Origin: Uloborus plumipes
Lineage: Eukaryota > Arthropoda > Arachnida > Araneae > Uloboridae
Assembly (NCBI GenBank): GCA_038373865.1
Contig: JAXGGA010002062.1
Location: 1-64,000, forward strand
Direction: 5' to 3'
Length of the DNA: 64,000 nt
Shown: positions 47,819 to 60,057 of the stretch, in pieces
How the letters are laid out: each line of letters begins with the position of its first letter
How positions within the stretch are numbered: position 1 is the first letter of the stretch
The notes under the pieces: model-generated
Told to the model about the DNA's origin: nothing
Seen by the model: the letters and a program-made list of their open reading frames with translations, nothing else
The model's database searches: none
Program-made: the position numbers and the translations under genes

Positions 47819-48158
47819 GGCAGGAATTCAAGTGAAACAGGCGATCGTGAGTGATCGTCAAGTGAAACAGGCGATCGCATATTGCAATCGCTACTGGAAG
47901 TGAATTACATTAGAACGTTTCTTGATAAAAACATTGACGTCAGCGTGACGTTTGCCTATGAAAAACGAGCTACATAAAACGTCACAGCCTACTTGGCGAA
48001 TAAGAGGAGATCGCTGACTGCTTGTGAGCTCTTATTGGCTCCACTCATAGTGACGTCAGTGCGATTAGCATTTATAGCGATTGCAGCTTATCCAAATTTG
48101 GGAATTTGCGATTGCAATGGTGAGTTGCGATCGTCCGTGTTTCACTTGAATTCCTGTT
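47819..48158 (-). mobile_element. MITE of the same family, right member of inverted pair
   Basis: Inverted relative to 47437-47747 and near-identical to it, with ends GGCAGGAATTCAAGTGAAAC and TTTCACTTGAATTCCTG. TGACGTCA occurs at 47935-47942 and 48051-48058. An extra AGTGATCGTCAAGTGAAACA near 47850 duplicates part of the end. It is the closest element to Snx3, about 340 bases upstream of the start codon. Confidence 0.75.
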
Positions 48159-48496
48159 TAAGAACTCTCGTCTGGACTGTGCACGTGACTACAGGAATTT
48201 TTCAATGAGTGATTATTGATGTGTACAGCGAAGTTTCAAGCTAGAGGCCTATAGCAGATTTAAATTTTAACTTAACAGATTTTCAGTGGCTTAAAAACAT
48301 TCTTGCTTCATTTCTTACAAGCATGATGCACTTTCTTTCTTTCAGAAAATTTAAAGATTGTTTATTGTTTTAAAGATGGCAACGATGCGTTAAGTCAACC
48401 GCCCCCAATCAGATTTCACTTGCACTGGTTTCCTAGTAAGAAATAACTGGAAAAACAAGTGCCGTCTGCATTGAGTGATTTGTATATTTTCACAAA
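48159..48496 (+). promoter_or_regulatory. Snx3 promoter and 5' UTR region, with a short uORF
   Basis: Stretch between the last MITE and the Snx3 start codon. A five-codon upstream frame, ATGGCAACGATGCGTTAA (48376-48393), precedes the main start and could reduce its translation if the mRNA begins upstream. No clear TATA box or initiator decides the start of transcription. An untranslated first exon further upstream cannot be excluded. Confidence 0.4.
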
Positions 48497-48676
48497 ATGA
48501 TGGACGGGACGACAGAAGGACCTCCACAAGATGCCACAAAAAGATTACAGCCTAAAAAACAGACTTTAGACGACGCTTATGCTGCGCCGGCCAATTTTCT
48601 CGAAATTGACGTACTCAATCCAATTACTCATGGAGTCGCTCGGAAACGGTACACGGACTACGAAGTACGCTTGCGA
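48497..48676 (+). CDS. Snx3: Snx3 coding exon 1
   Basis: Sixty codons, from [10 protein letters not shown] to DYEVRLR, covering the variable N-terminus and the first strands of the PX domain. The donor is CGA|GTAAGT at 48677. The exon is phase 0. The open frame runs on into the intron for 12 codons before a stop, which is not part of the protein. Confidence 0.94.
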
Positions 48677-51600
48677 GTAAGTTTTAAGTTTCTATATCAT
48701 AGCTTAAACTGACAGTTGACATTCATAAGTCATACTTATCATTTTCTCGAAGTATGAGTTAGCCTACACCTTGTACAATTCGACAGCCGACTAGTTGCCT
48801 TTTAAAGATTCAAATGACATATAAAACTTATGCACAATTTCAATTCACAAAATCTTTTTTCATAATAGTATCAGGCTCAGCTCTTTGTTTTGTAATTCTG
48901 ACTAATGTTTTCACATTTCAAACTTATAACTTCGCCGAAATGTTCATGTAAAACTTTAGTTTCCATGTCTCAGTTCTACTTCTAGCAATATGTATGGGAT
49001 TTAAAAATCAATTACATTATTAAGTGCTGCTTGATTATGCTTAATACTTTTTTGTACTTACATCCTAGACCATATGAAGGCTGTCTGAGTTGGTAACAAG
49101 TTTGTAAACATAACACTGAATATAGCTGGGTGGATGGTAAATGATACCAATGAAACAAATTTTTATCGTCACAAAACTATTAATTTTGTGGGTTATATGA
49201 GTAGTCGAGTTGGTAAGTAGTTTAAATTTTTTGTGATTAGGATCTTCACACTTAATAACCCTTTATATATTAGTTTTTGTATACAAGTGGAGATTGTTAC
49301 AATAATGGAGGTTTTTTTTAGCAAGTTGGCTAATGATCTGGCTAAGATAGGAACTGAAGCTACATAGTTTTCTGTCCTATATTTTCTTTCTCTCTTCTAT
49401 TTCTATATTCAATGCAGGACACCAAGAGAAGCTGAAATTTATCACACTTTGTACTTGCAATTGGCCCTTGTGACTCACTTGATCTGTTATGCGTTAGAAA
49501 GGAGCACATGGCAATTACAGGTTTTTCAGTGGCTACTTGAAAAGTCTGAACATTGACAGAAAGCCTCAAGGCAGTGAATTTGAAAAAATTTCCACTTTCT
49601 CTCCTTTCTTTAAGAAAATTTTGATACTCACTTTTTAAAAATTTCTTGCTTGTAACATTTTATGATTTTTATGTAGAACTTTCAGTTTGTTGGATTGGTT
49701 AGAAAAACTCTAACAAAATTATAGCCTCTTTAATTTCGTAAAATAATAATTTTTAATGTGTCGTGTGCCACGCGTAATAAGGGTGCACTTGCACTGCTTG
49801 GCTTTTAAAGATAAAAAATTTCAATATATAATTCTTTTTTTCTTATATTTTTTAATTTTTCAAAATAAATAAGAAATATTTTGAATGGAATAAGATTAAT
49901 ATAATACAAATAAAATTAATTGGAATTTAAAGAAAGGACAAACTAGAATATTTAAATTACAAAGTACAAAAAATAAGTCATGTTTATATCAGGGTTGGGT
50001 TTTTGATGTCAAAAACCAGTTTTTGACATGTCGAAAACCTGTCGAAAACGTCAAAAACGTGTCTAAAACTCGAATACAGTGGTTATTAAGATTTTTTATA
50101 CACAAAGGTTTCTCATCCTGAAAAATATTAAATAAAAATTTATACATCTTATCAATCAAGTTTAATAAACATTAAATTAATAAATTTAATGAAAATTATT
50201 TCTCATTCTTTTCACTAACTTGTTTTGCCGTAAAAAGTTAAACATTAAAACTTAAATCCAGCTTTTAAAGTAGTTTTGTTTAAATGTTTATATATCTATC
50301 AATTAGTTATCTTATCACTCAAGTTAAATAAAAATTAAATTAATAAATTTATTGAAAATTAATTTGCATTCTTTTATATAAACTTTTTATGTATGTAAGT
50401 ATACAAATAATACCAGGTAAATGTGCACTATGCAATTTCTGCTTTCTAAACTTTATAAATTGTAGTTAGGTTTACGTTTTAATATACTGTTATTCATAAT
50501 TAATTTTTATTCTATAATGATTGTAGCTTATTCATTAATTTTATTTTCCACATGTAAGCATCTTGTAGTATTCCAATTGAAGGGCTCGGGAGTAAATAAT
50601 GGTATCTGACAAATTCTAAAAATCGGACTATTTCAAATTAAAATGAAAAAAAAATCACTTGTAAAAAATTATTAAGTATACCCAAGACACACAGCACTTA
50701 ATTAATGTACCCACTTCATTTTTAAAATAAAAAAACCTGTTACAGTAATTTCTCGAAGCAATAAAGCCATATTCAAAAGCCATATGTTTGATTTTTTAAA
50801 ATGCTAGTTACCATTATTTACTCCCGAGCCCTTCAATTATATTTAGGATTGTTTATTACACTTTATTTTAATGACCTAAAACTCCAAAAGCTTACTTTAG
50901 TGTCTGAAATCAGAAATTGTAAAATTCATTTGAAAATGTATTTTGATTATCAATATCAAATTTTGACGGTAAAAACCACGGTTAAAACCGGATAAAACCT
51001 CTGACTGTAAAAAACTTGCCAACCCTGGTTTATATTCACGAGTTCTGGGGGCAAGGGGGCACAATTGCACCTTCTGGCCTTTGAAAAAAACATTTGTTAA
51101 ACCTTTTATTATGATATTTTTTGCAATCATAAATGAAATATTTATACTAAATAAAATAACAAATTTTCAACAAAGGACGTTACTACAATACTTGAACTGA
51201 AAAGTGCATGAAAAAAATAAATCAAGTCATGTTTTTATCTATGAGTTTGGCAAATGGTGCAATGGGATGATGCACTTTTAGACCCTCCCTGGCTTTTAAA
51301 ACTAAAAATGAAGTAATTTTAGCAAAAATAAAATGTATCTCAGAATTTGCTTTAAAACAAAAGGGAAAAGAAAATGAATAAAACTTTTAAAAAACAAAAA
51401 ATAATTATAATCATAATAAATATGTCAATAAATAATTCAACGAAATAAATTACAAAATAGTAAAGATGAAAAAGCAAATGAAAATATTTTTTCCAGTGCG
51501 AGTGCACCCCCTGCATATGATTCTGCCGGTGCCCATGCCACCTTACAATGAGGAATCTGCCTGGGTCGGGTAATTACGAACTGTTGATTAATTTCAATAG

Positions 51601-54600
51601 TCTGTTACTTCAAATCCCCAAATAATCAACTCGGTTTTAAAAAATCTGCTCAGGATTTTGCAAAATTACAGCTTAAAATCAGCTAAAAACGAAACTTAGT
51701 TCATGTGACACAAAAAGGGAAGGAGCTTGCTTCAACGTCAAGGTTCACTTTGAGTTGCGCTACGGCGAAACTGAAATTGGTGTCTATCGTCATAAAATGA
51801 CCTGAACTTTCATTAAAAAAATTTAGAAAATGCATGCCGATTCCTTATTACTCCAAGTCTCCCCAAGGAGGCATGTTAATTTTATATATTGCTTTCATAC
51901 TTTCCCTGTCTTTAAGTAATGTAATGCTGAGAAAACGTCTGTTTACTAAGAATGATTTTTATCATGGAACTCTTGCTAGTTTTGGACTTTTTGAAGGTTA
52001 ATGATCTTGTTAATTATGGTCCAGCAGTAGCTACATTAAGAAAACATGCAACCAAAACTTTTTTTAAATTCTAATTTGTCTCTGCTAAATTCTACGTAAA
52101 GAAAATGATTTTATCTTTTCACATTCAAAGTTATATTTACCTGTAAATTAATATTTATCATGTTTAATGAGCATTTTAAATAAAGTTAACCTATAAGTTG
52201 TCAAAGTTCAAAATTTATAGTGGTCCTTGGGACCCATAAAGTTTTATTCCACAGTTGCCTTTTAGACAAGACAAGTGGTTTTTTCAGTTTAAAATTGTTT
52301 GAAAGTGTCTTTGTTAAGTAAACGTGGATTACTTAACAAAGACACTTTGCACAAAGTAAGTTGCTTTGAAAATGGAGGACAGATTGTATTTTGTAACACA
52401 GATTTTATTAAGACAAACACAACAGTGGAAAACAAGTTTAACATAGTAACTTCCATTTTTTAAGTATAAATGTGAACATGTTGCCACAATGATAAAGATG
52501 AAAGTGTAATAAATCAACAGTCTTAACCTGACTAATATTGTATCCTACAATGTTGGAATATTAGATTTCTAATCTAATTCATGTTTGTAATATTAGTAAT
52601 GCACAAATATTTATATTAGTTTTAATTAAAGAACAATTGATAGTTTTTTGCCTGAAATCTTCACGAAAAACAACATTTTATGTTAAGAAAATAATCCAAT
52701 AACTGTTTTGCATAAAAAAAAATTCAATTGGGTACTTTTTTTTGTCTAAATGTTATTGGCCATTGAATAAGCAATTAAATGTATTAAACATGTCGCTTCC
52801 TGAAAAAGTGAAGAACTGTGTTCCATTCACTGAAAGCACTACAATGTGTTATTTCTAAAGTGTAATAACCAACTAAATCTCTTCAAGATGTACAACAAAA
52901 CTACTTTTTCTCTTCCAGTATTCTGTTAAATTAAAAAAATCTTATTGCTGCTGATTATTTGATTTAATAGTGCAATTTTGACATCTTGTATAATTCAATT
53001 GTGCCATGTTTTGAAAATTTGGGGGTGCTCAAAGACAGTCCAAAGGTAGAGCGGGAGGGGAGTCAAAATAAAGCAAATTTTAACAAAAAAAGAAATTCGT
53101 GGGGACGCTCAGCACCCGCACAGTCGGTGCTCCTGTAAGGATTGGATTTTCGTTCTTTTTAAAGTAATGTATAAAATGTAATAGGTCAAATATTTTTTAA
53201 GTTTTCTTTTCAATTGATTGAAAGACTTAGTTTTGTGCACTAAGCTCAAAAGGTTACATTGTATTTTTCTCCCTTTTTTTTCGTAGACAAATTTACCTGT
53301 ATTTAAGTTGAAAGATTCAAGTGTTCGAAGGAGATACAGTGACTTTGAATGGCTAAGGAATGAACTAGAAAGAGATAGCAAGGTAAACTACATTTGTGGA
53401 TTTGATTTTGTCTTTTAAATGTGAAAATAAGTTAGTACATCAAAAAAAAAAAAAAAAAAAGAAATCATGTTTGTTTGATTGAAGAAATAATCAGATTTCA
53501 TTGTTCTCAATTCATCTTCCTAATGGTCTCCCCTCCCACCCAATCACAGAAGCACTTTTTTCTGCTTGGTGAAATTCTCCTTTAATTTGCAACATTTCTA
53601 TATAAAGAGTGAAAAAAAACTTTCTGAAAGTTTTGCCATTAGTTCTGTGACATCCAATTGCAAAGTTTTCAGAAAAGGCGCAATTTTAATATTTTCCACA
53701 TTTGGCTGGTTAGCCGTTTTGTTGTTTTTTTAAAGCTTTAATGCTAAATAAATCTTGCTCTAATTAAATGGACTAATTACAATTAATATCCTTTATCAAT
53801 GTTATGTCTTATACAGTTTTCAATCTGATACAATTTTCTTTTTATGATTATTTTCTAAAGTTGCTATAAAGGGTATTTTTAATTAAACCAAAAATATAAA
53901 TAGTAAAAGAGGAAACTAATAATTTAAGGAGTCAATCATTATGTAATTTAGAATTTCTCTTCTAATTAAGATTGTAGTGCCACCTCTTCCTGGAAAAGCT
54001 TGGAAAAGACAGCTACCGTTAAGAGGGGATGACGGAATTTACGATGAAGAATTCATCGAGGACAGAAGAAAAGGCTTAGAAACTTTTATCAATAAGTATG
54101 TTTTTACAATTTTTCTGTACTTACATATTGCTGTTCAAAAGTACTGTATTTCTTAATATGTTTTGGCTTCAGTAAGAAACACAGTAGCCGAACAGGTTTG
54201 GAGTAATCGCAATTATGCATTTTTTTTTAGTTTTAAACGTTATAGTGTCAAGAATGTTTTACTAAATATGATTGATAGGACTGGGGGGCTGTATAAAAAT
54301 TTAAATTTAGTAACTCTTTCAAAATTTGATTTTTTGAAAAACATTGAATAGACCCAAAATTCCTTTCGTAATTTGGAGATTTTTTCCTAAATGAACTATA
54401 TGCTTATCTCTAACGGTTTAGAAATTAGCTATTGGTCCACGATAGGAGTGGACACCCTGTATATATATATATATATATCAGTAGCGAGGCCTCAAGTCAT
54501 CGAACGATTCGCCGATGACCTGAAGGCAAACCTCGTTTTGCACTGGAAGAATTAAAGTTTTTAAAATTTTATTTTCAGATTATGTTTTCGGATCATTTAA

Positions 54601-55545
54601 TATTCCAAATAATTTTATTTTAGTGGTGCCATCTGTTGAGTAAACGATTAGGCGTGACCTTCAGTCATCGTTACAGATATCGCATCGGTTTTGTGTGTGC
54701 GCGCGCAAGTTTTTTCGCTTGTCAGCCATTTCAGCCAATCAGATTCTTTCACAGCTTCCCTTAGATGTAGTAAAGACTCATCGGCGATGACCCGCGGAAA
54801 TTTTGTTTTTACTGGCAACTCTCAGTTTTGGCGGATCGTGGGGGTTGGATGGGGAGGGGTAGAGATTTTTTTTCTCCTGTTTCGTTCATTCTTTTTTATT
54901 TTTTTTTTCAATTCGGTGCGTCACATTTTTCAAAAAAAGGGGTTGCGGTTAGAAAAATATTGTTATCTTACGATGGCGCCTATATGAGCTCGACGGGTCG
55001 AAGACAATATTGTTTGCAACGGTAGTTTTGCATGGGGAAAACACTGTTACCTTTTGTGTTTTGGAACTTCATCGAACTTTCAAAAACGAATATATGTGTG
55101 CGTGGTTTTGTTTTTTTACTCTCTCTTTTTAGTTTCAATTAAAATGTTTTTCATAAAAAGTAGTGCGCGTTGCCGTTCGAGCTTTGCATTTCAGCAAGCT
55201 TGAACTTTTCAAATTGAAAAAGAAGCATATGTGAACCAAGATTTTTACAAGGTTAGTTGAATTTTTTAATTACTATTTAGTTTTAAAACTCATAAAAACA
55301 ACATGAATGATTTTTATCATTTCAAAGTGTACTTCATTTATTGTGTGAGGAGAATTTCCTGCTTTAACGGAAATAAAATTTTCGAAAACTGAAAAATTAC
55401 ATTTCGGAAACGGCAGCCCAAAATTTTCAGAAATTTCTTATCACAAACACGCCTGAGCGAAACATATGGTCTGGTATATTTCTTTAGGGACCTGAAAGTT
55501 AGCGATGACTGACGCTTGAAGTCACGCCTCGCTACTGATATATAT

Positions 55546-55599
<54 letters not shown>

Positions 55600-58500
55600 C
55601 CCAAAAAAAAACAAGATGCGTAAAAACACAAACATAACTATGTGTGTGAGTTGAAGGATCTTTTTCTTTTTGCTGATCCCTCCCACCCATGTTTTGTTTT
55701 GTTCTTTCTAATGCTCCTGCTTTCTGTGTTTTTTTTTAAATATTTTTAGAAGAATGACCTTCATAGGGAATGCATTTACCTCTTTTAAATAAGGGGGGAG
55801 GGGTAGAATATCCCTAATTTTAGGGGGTCGGGGGTTTCTTCCCTGTAAAATTTTTTAGGGGGGATTTTGGCTGTAGAGCCATTTCATAGTATTTTGTTCT
55901 AATAGTGTTCACACACACAATAAAGGTCATAGAAAACTTTTCTAAAATATCTGGAGTCACATGTTTAAATCCTAAAAATATGGTGCAGACATGTGATTTT
56001 TCCGTATTTTGACGGAATTCCGTATTTTCGGTTATTTTGAAAAGTTTTAACTTCGTTTCGGTGAAAATCCGTTTTTTCCCCCCCACTCTGTAAAAAAAAA
56101 AAAAATCTTTCCGTTCAAACATTCAATTCTGTAAGTTTGAAAGCTTTACTACGCATCATCGTTTGATCGGCTACTTAACCAACGGATTACAGCATTTCCT
56201 GCTCTGTGATTGGTTTAACGCGATTCCAACCTAGTTGGTGACGTGTACTACGCATCGATCTGCGCATACAGCGTTCTCCGTGCTATGATTGGACTATCCT
56301 AGAATAGCCCGCCTCTTGGCGACGTTTTCAAATTTCGGCCGAAAATCGCCGAATTTGGTTTCAGGAACAAACTTGGTTCGTATTAATTAATAATCGCTAA
56401 CTCGGCGAGATTTCACAATGTCGCCAAGAGGTGGGCTATCTAGAATTTAACCCTATTCAGTCAGGTGGTGAATTAGGCGCTGAATCGTAAGCAAAAGGAT
56501 CAACCACGTGAAGTTCTATTATTTACGACAGATATGCCAAATGCTACGGATTGTCCGCAGTTTTTTCGGAAAAACTGAATCGACTACGGATTACGGAAAA
56601 GGCCCGATTTTCTACGGATTGCGACATCGACACTTCGCGCGATAATATAAAAAAATAATTTTTGGCGATTACCGCCAATTGTGGAAGACTGAAATGTATC
56701 AGACTGCCAAGTAGAAAAAAAAAAAAAAGGAAAGCATAAGCATCCGGTTCTAACTGGAATGTTCCCTTTCTCAGCACGTGGAGTGATATTTACAGCAAAC
56801 CTGTGCTGATCGGATTAGGCTTTGCACGTGTTTAAGGTGTAACTTTCTTCTGCAATAATGGACTGTGGACAGGGTTTCCGCGGCTTTGAAAAGTCTTTGA
56901 GTTTCATTTGGACTTTCAAGGGTCCAGGAAAGTACTTGAAAGTCGTATGAGGTCCTTGAAAATTTTAAATGTCCTTGAACACTCTAAAAGTATCAAGTTC
57001 GACAGAAAGTGCGCCGAAAACTCGGCGATCTTCGAACGTTCATGATCATGCTCGCGCAAAAAATTTTGCCCACCGAAAAATCTGAAATCGTCGAAATTTC
57101 GAATTTGGAAGCCGTTTTTCAAAGCGAAAATTAAAAAAAATAATAAAAAAAAAATTCCAAGAAGTTTCATAAAGGCGCATAATCGGCAATCGTCGAAAAT
57201 TCGCGGTTGGGCGCGGCCTTATCTTTTTCCTTAACTTTTAAAACAATTTTGGGAGGAATTCAAGTGAAGCACCATTGCAATCGCTACTGGAAGTGAATTA
57301 CGTTATCAGCTACTTAACTTGGCACTGACGTCACTACGAGCGGAGCCAATAAGAGCTCACAAGCAGTCAGCGATCTCCTCTAATTCGCCAAGTAGGCTGT
57401 GACGTTTTATCTAGCTCGTTTTTCATAGGCTAACGTCACGATGTTTTTGTTAAGTAGCGATTCTCATTAATTTATTAAACATGAGCTTTTCTGAAAATTA
57501 CTTTTTTACTGGGATCTTAATGATTTTCTTTTAACAAAATTTAGATTTGTCTGATAGATTAAAATTCGAACAATTTTCTTATTTTTTACTTCTATGGTCT
57601 TTTTTTAGAAATGTCAAGGAGAGAAATATATGTGTAATGGAGTTTGTATAACTTGAAAAAAAAAAAAAAAAGAATTGGTTGACATTCCAACATTGAGCAC
57701 GTGCTTCGCCGAAAATGGCGTGCCATTGTTAAGACTTCAATCCTTTTGCATCCTGTAAATACTTCGATTATTTTGATTTTCTGAAGTTATTTTTATACTC
57801 TGCTACCTTAAATATACTCATTGTCCATTTTATTTTAACTATTTATTTATTTTTTAACTCAAATTTTAGCTATACCAATTTATTGGTTTCTAATGGTTTT
57901 TAGGAAAACGCCAAACTTTTAAAGAAAAAGTGCTTACTTGACTTTTCATTTTTTTATTTAATTCAAAATGCAGGCAGCTTTTCTCTCAAGGTCGAAAAAA
58001 ACGTGAAAAAACTGTAATTGTGAAAAAAAAATATATATATAACTTGGGGGGGGGGGGGAGGGAGAGAAAAGAAGGGCGTAGTATACATTTTGCATTCACA
58101 GAAAAACACTGGCAAATTATAGTGAACACATTATAACCTTGTCTTATTCTGAAATTATAAATTTTCTTCATGGAAAAAAAAGACAGCATAAATGTTCATT
58201 ATTTCATTTTTAATATTCGGGTGCACCATACATTAGACTTTTAAATAGCATTGCATCGTTATCTCTTAGGTAATATGAACTACTGAAAACTACTGAAAAT
58301 TTATGTGATTCTACTGAAAGCTTTGGTATGAGAGTGGCATCTCTGATTACAAAATTTGAATAAATGCATTTTCCTCATTTATATGAGTTTTGAAAAAGTA
58401 TGGCTACTGTACTTTTTGTATGTATTAAACCCTAATTGTAAGCACTTAAAGTAAAAGTAAATTATGAAAGGTGTAAGTTAAATTACTCAATATTCTCACA

Positions 58501-60022
58501 TTTAAAAGCTCAAATTCTGCTTTTTTCGGGGGGGGGGGTGAAACATTAATGTTTTTTAATACATTGTCGTAATATACATTTGTTATATCATTTTTTTTTT
58601 GACTTACGATAGATGATCATGATGCCTTAGCATTTCAGTATTTTTTTCCATCAGTGTGTCACATGTCTGATGGTGGTTATTTTGACTTTACATATAGCAA
58701 GCGCGGATACAAGGGGACGGCATTGACCCCCCCCCCCCAAAAAAAAAAGAAAAGTAAAAAGGGAAAGAAACAGGCATTTACCAAAAATGTAAAAAGAAAA
58801 AAAAAACTTCTAAGTTATTTTCTGCCTTTCTAGGAATGAGTAATTTATTATATGTCTTTTATTTTTCTGTGGGACTGAAATTTGGCACCATTTTCAAGAC
58901 AGCACAGATAAATTAAAAGTCTCAACAGGCAGAAATGCAGATGATAATAGGAGAAGGGGTATCCTTCGCCTCCGAATTCATACATTCCAAGTCGCCGGTT
59001 TCTTGACGCCCATCATCATATGGAGGGACGCCGTCTATTTGACGTAACGAAAATAAGCACTATTTCATGTGGCCTTTTAATCTCCTTTTGGAGTCAGTAG
59101 AACTGAGCAACGCTCCTAGTTTGGTTATTACACTTTCTTATTTATGCGATTTTATAACTATGGAGAGGTAGCTTAAAACAAGGAAAATGTAGAAAATCAT
59201 CAATATCAACTGAATCACCGTTAATATCCATTGAATCGCCTTCAAACAGACAAAAGACTCTATGTAAATACAATTCCGTTTAGTGTAATGCATGCAGGGG
59301 CTCCCCAATCTTGAACTATTTAAAGGGGGAATTTCTAAATTTGCTGATTGAAATTCCCAGTCACCTGCATACTATTACAGGATTTTTTTTTAAATGAAAT
59401 ACTTAACTACTGTGTAGAAATTTGCTTATTCATCAGACAAAATTTGCCAAAAAAGGATGTCGCAATGACCTCAATTCCGGGCACCTCTGAATGTATGTTA
59501 ATACGATAATGATTCTATAAATACAAACTACAGGGTAACTAAATGAAAACCGATGTAAGCAAGTGATGATGTGCGTTTATTTTTTTTCTCTTCCCTCATT
59601 ATTTATCTCTGCAGATAAATGTTAAGGATTTGTCGGTTCATTTTTTTTAGATATTTTAATCGATCTTAATTTGTAAAAGGCATAACATTTAAAAGGTTTT
59701 GTTTGATTACCTTATTCTCATACCCATATAAGGCCTCTTAGTGCAGACTTTTGTACCTATATTTTAAAAAATTTTACAGGGAAGAAACCCCCGACCCCCT
59801 AAAATTAGGGATATTCTACCCCTCCCCCCTTATTTAAAAGAGGTAAATGCATTCCCTATGAAGGTCATTCTTCTAAAAATATTTTTAAAAAAACACAGAA
59901 AGCAGGAGCATTAGAAAGAACAAAACAAAACATGGGTGGGAGGGATCAGCAAAAAGAAAAAGATCCTTCAATTCACACACATAGTTATGTTTGTGTTTTT
60001 ACGCATCTTGTTTTTTTTTTGG

Positions 60023-60057
<35 letters not shown>

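Larger units (their letters stand above)
48677..53286 (+). other. Snx3 intron 1 (4.6 kb)
   Basis: GTAAGT to TCGTAG. It contains the hAT-type element at 49990-51027 with a smaller MITE inside it, a perfect hairpin at 52302-52348, and otherwise AT-rich sequence in which I see no exon or RNA gene. Confidence 0.85.

Noticed and set aside
53109..53381. 90-codon - strand frame over Snx3 exon 2
   Set aside because: Antisense to the confirmed exon 2 and its flanking intron.
55137..55631. 97-codon - strand frame rich in YIYIYI
   Set aside because: It is a translation of the TA/CA microsatellite and the adjoining transposon end.
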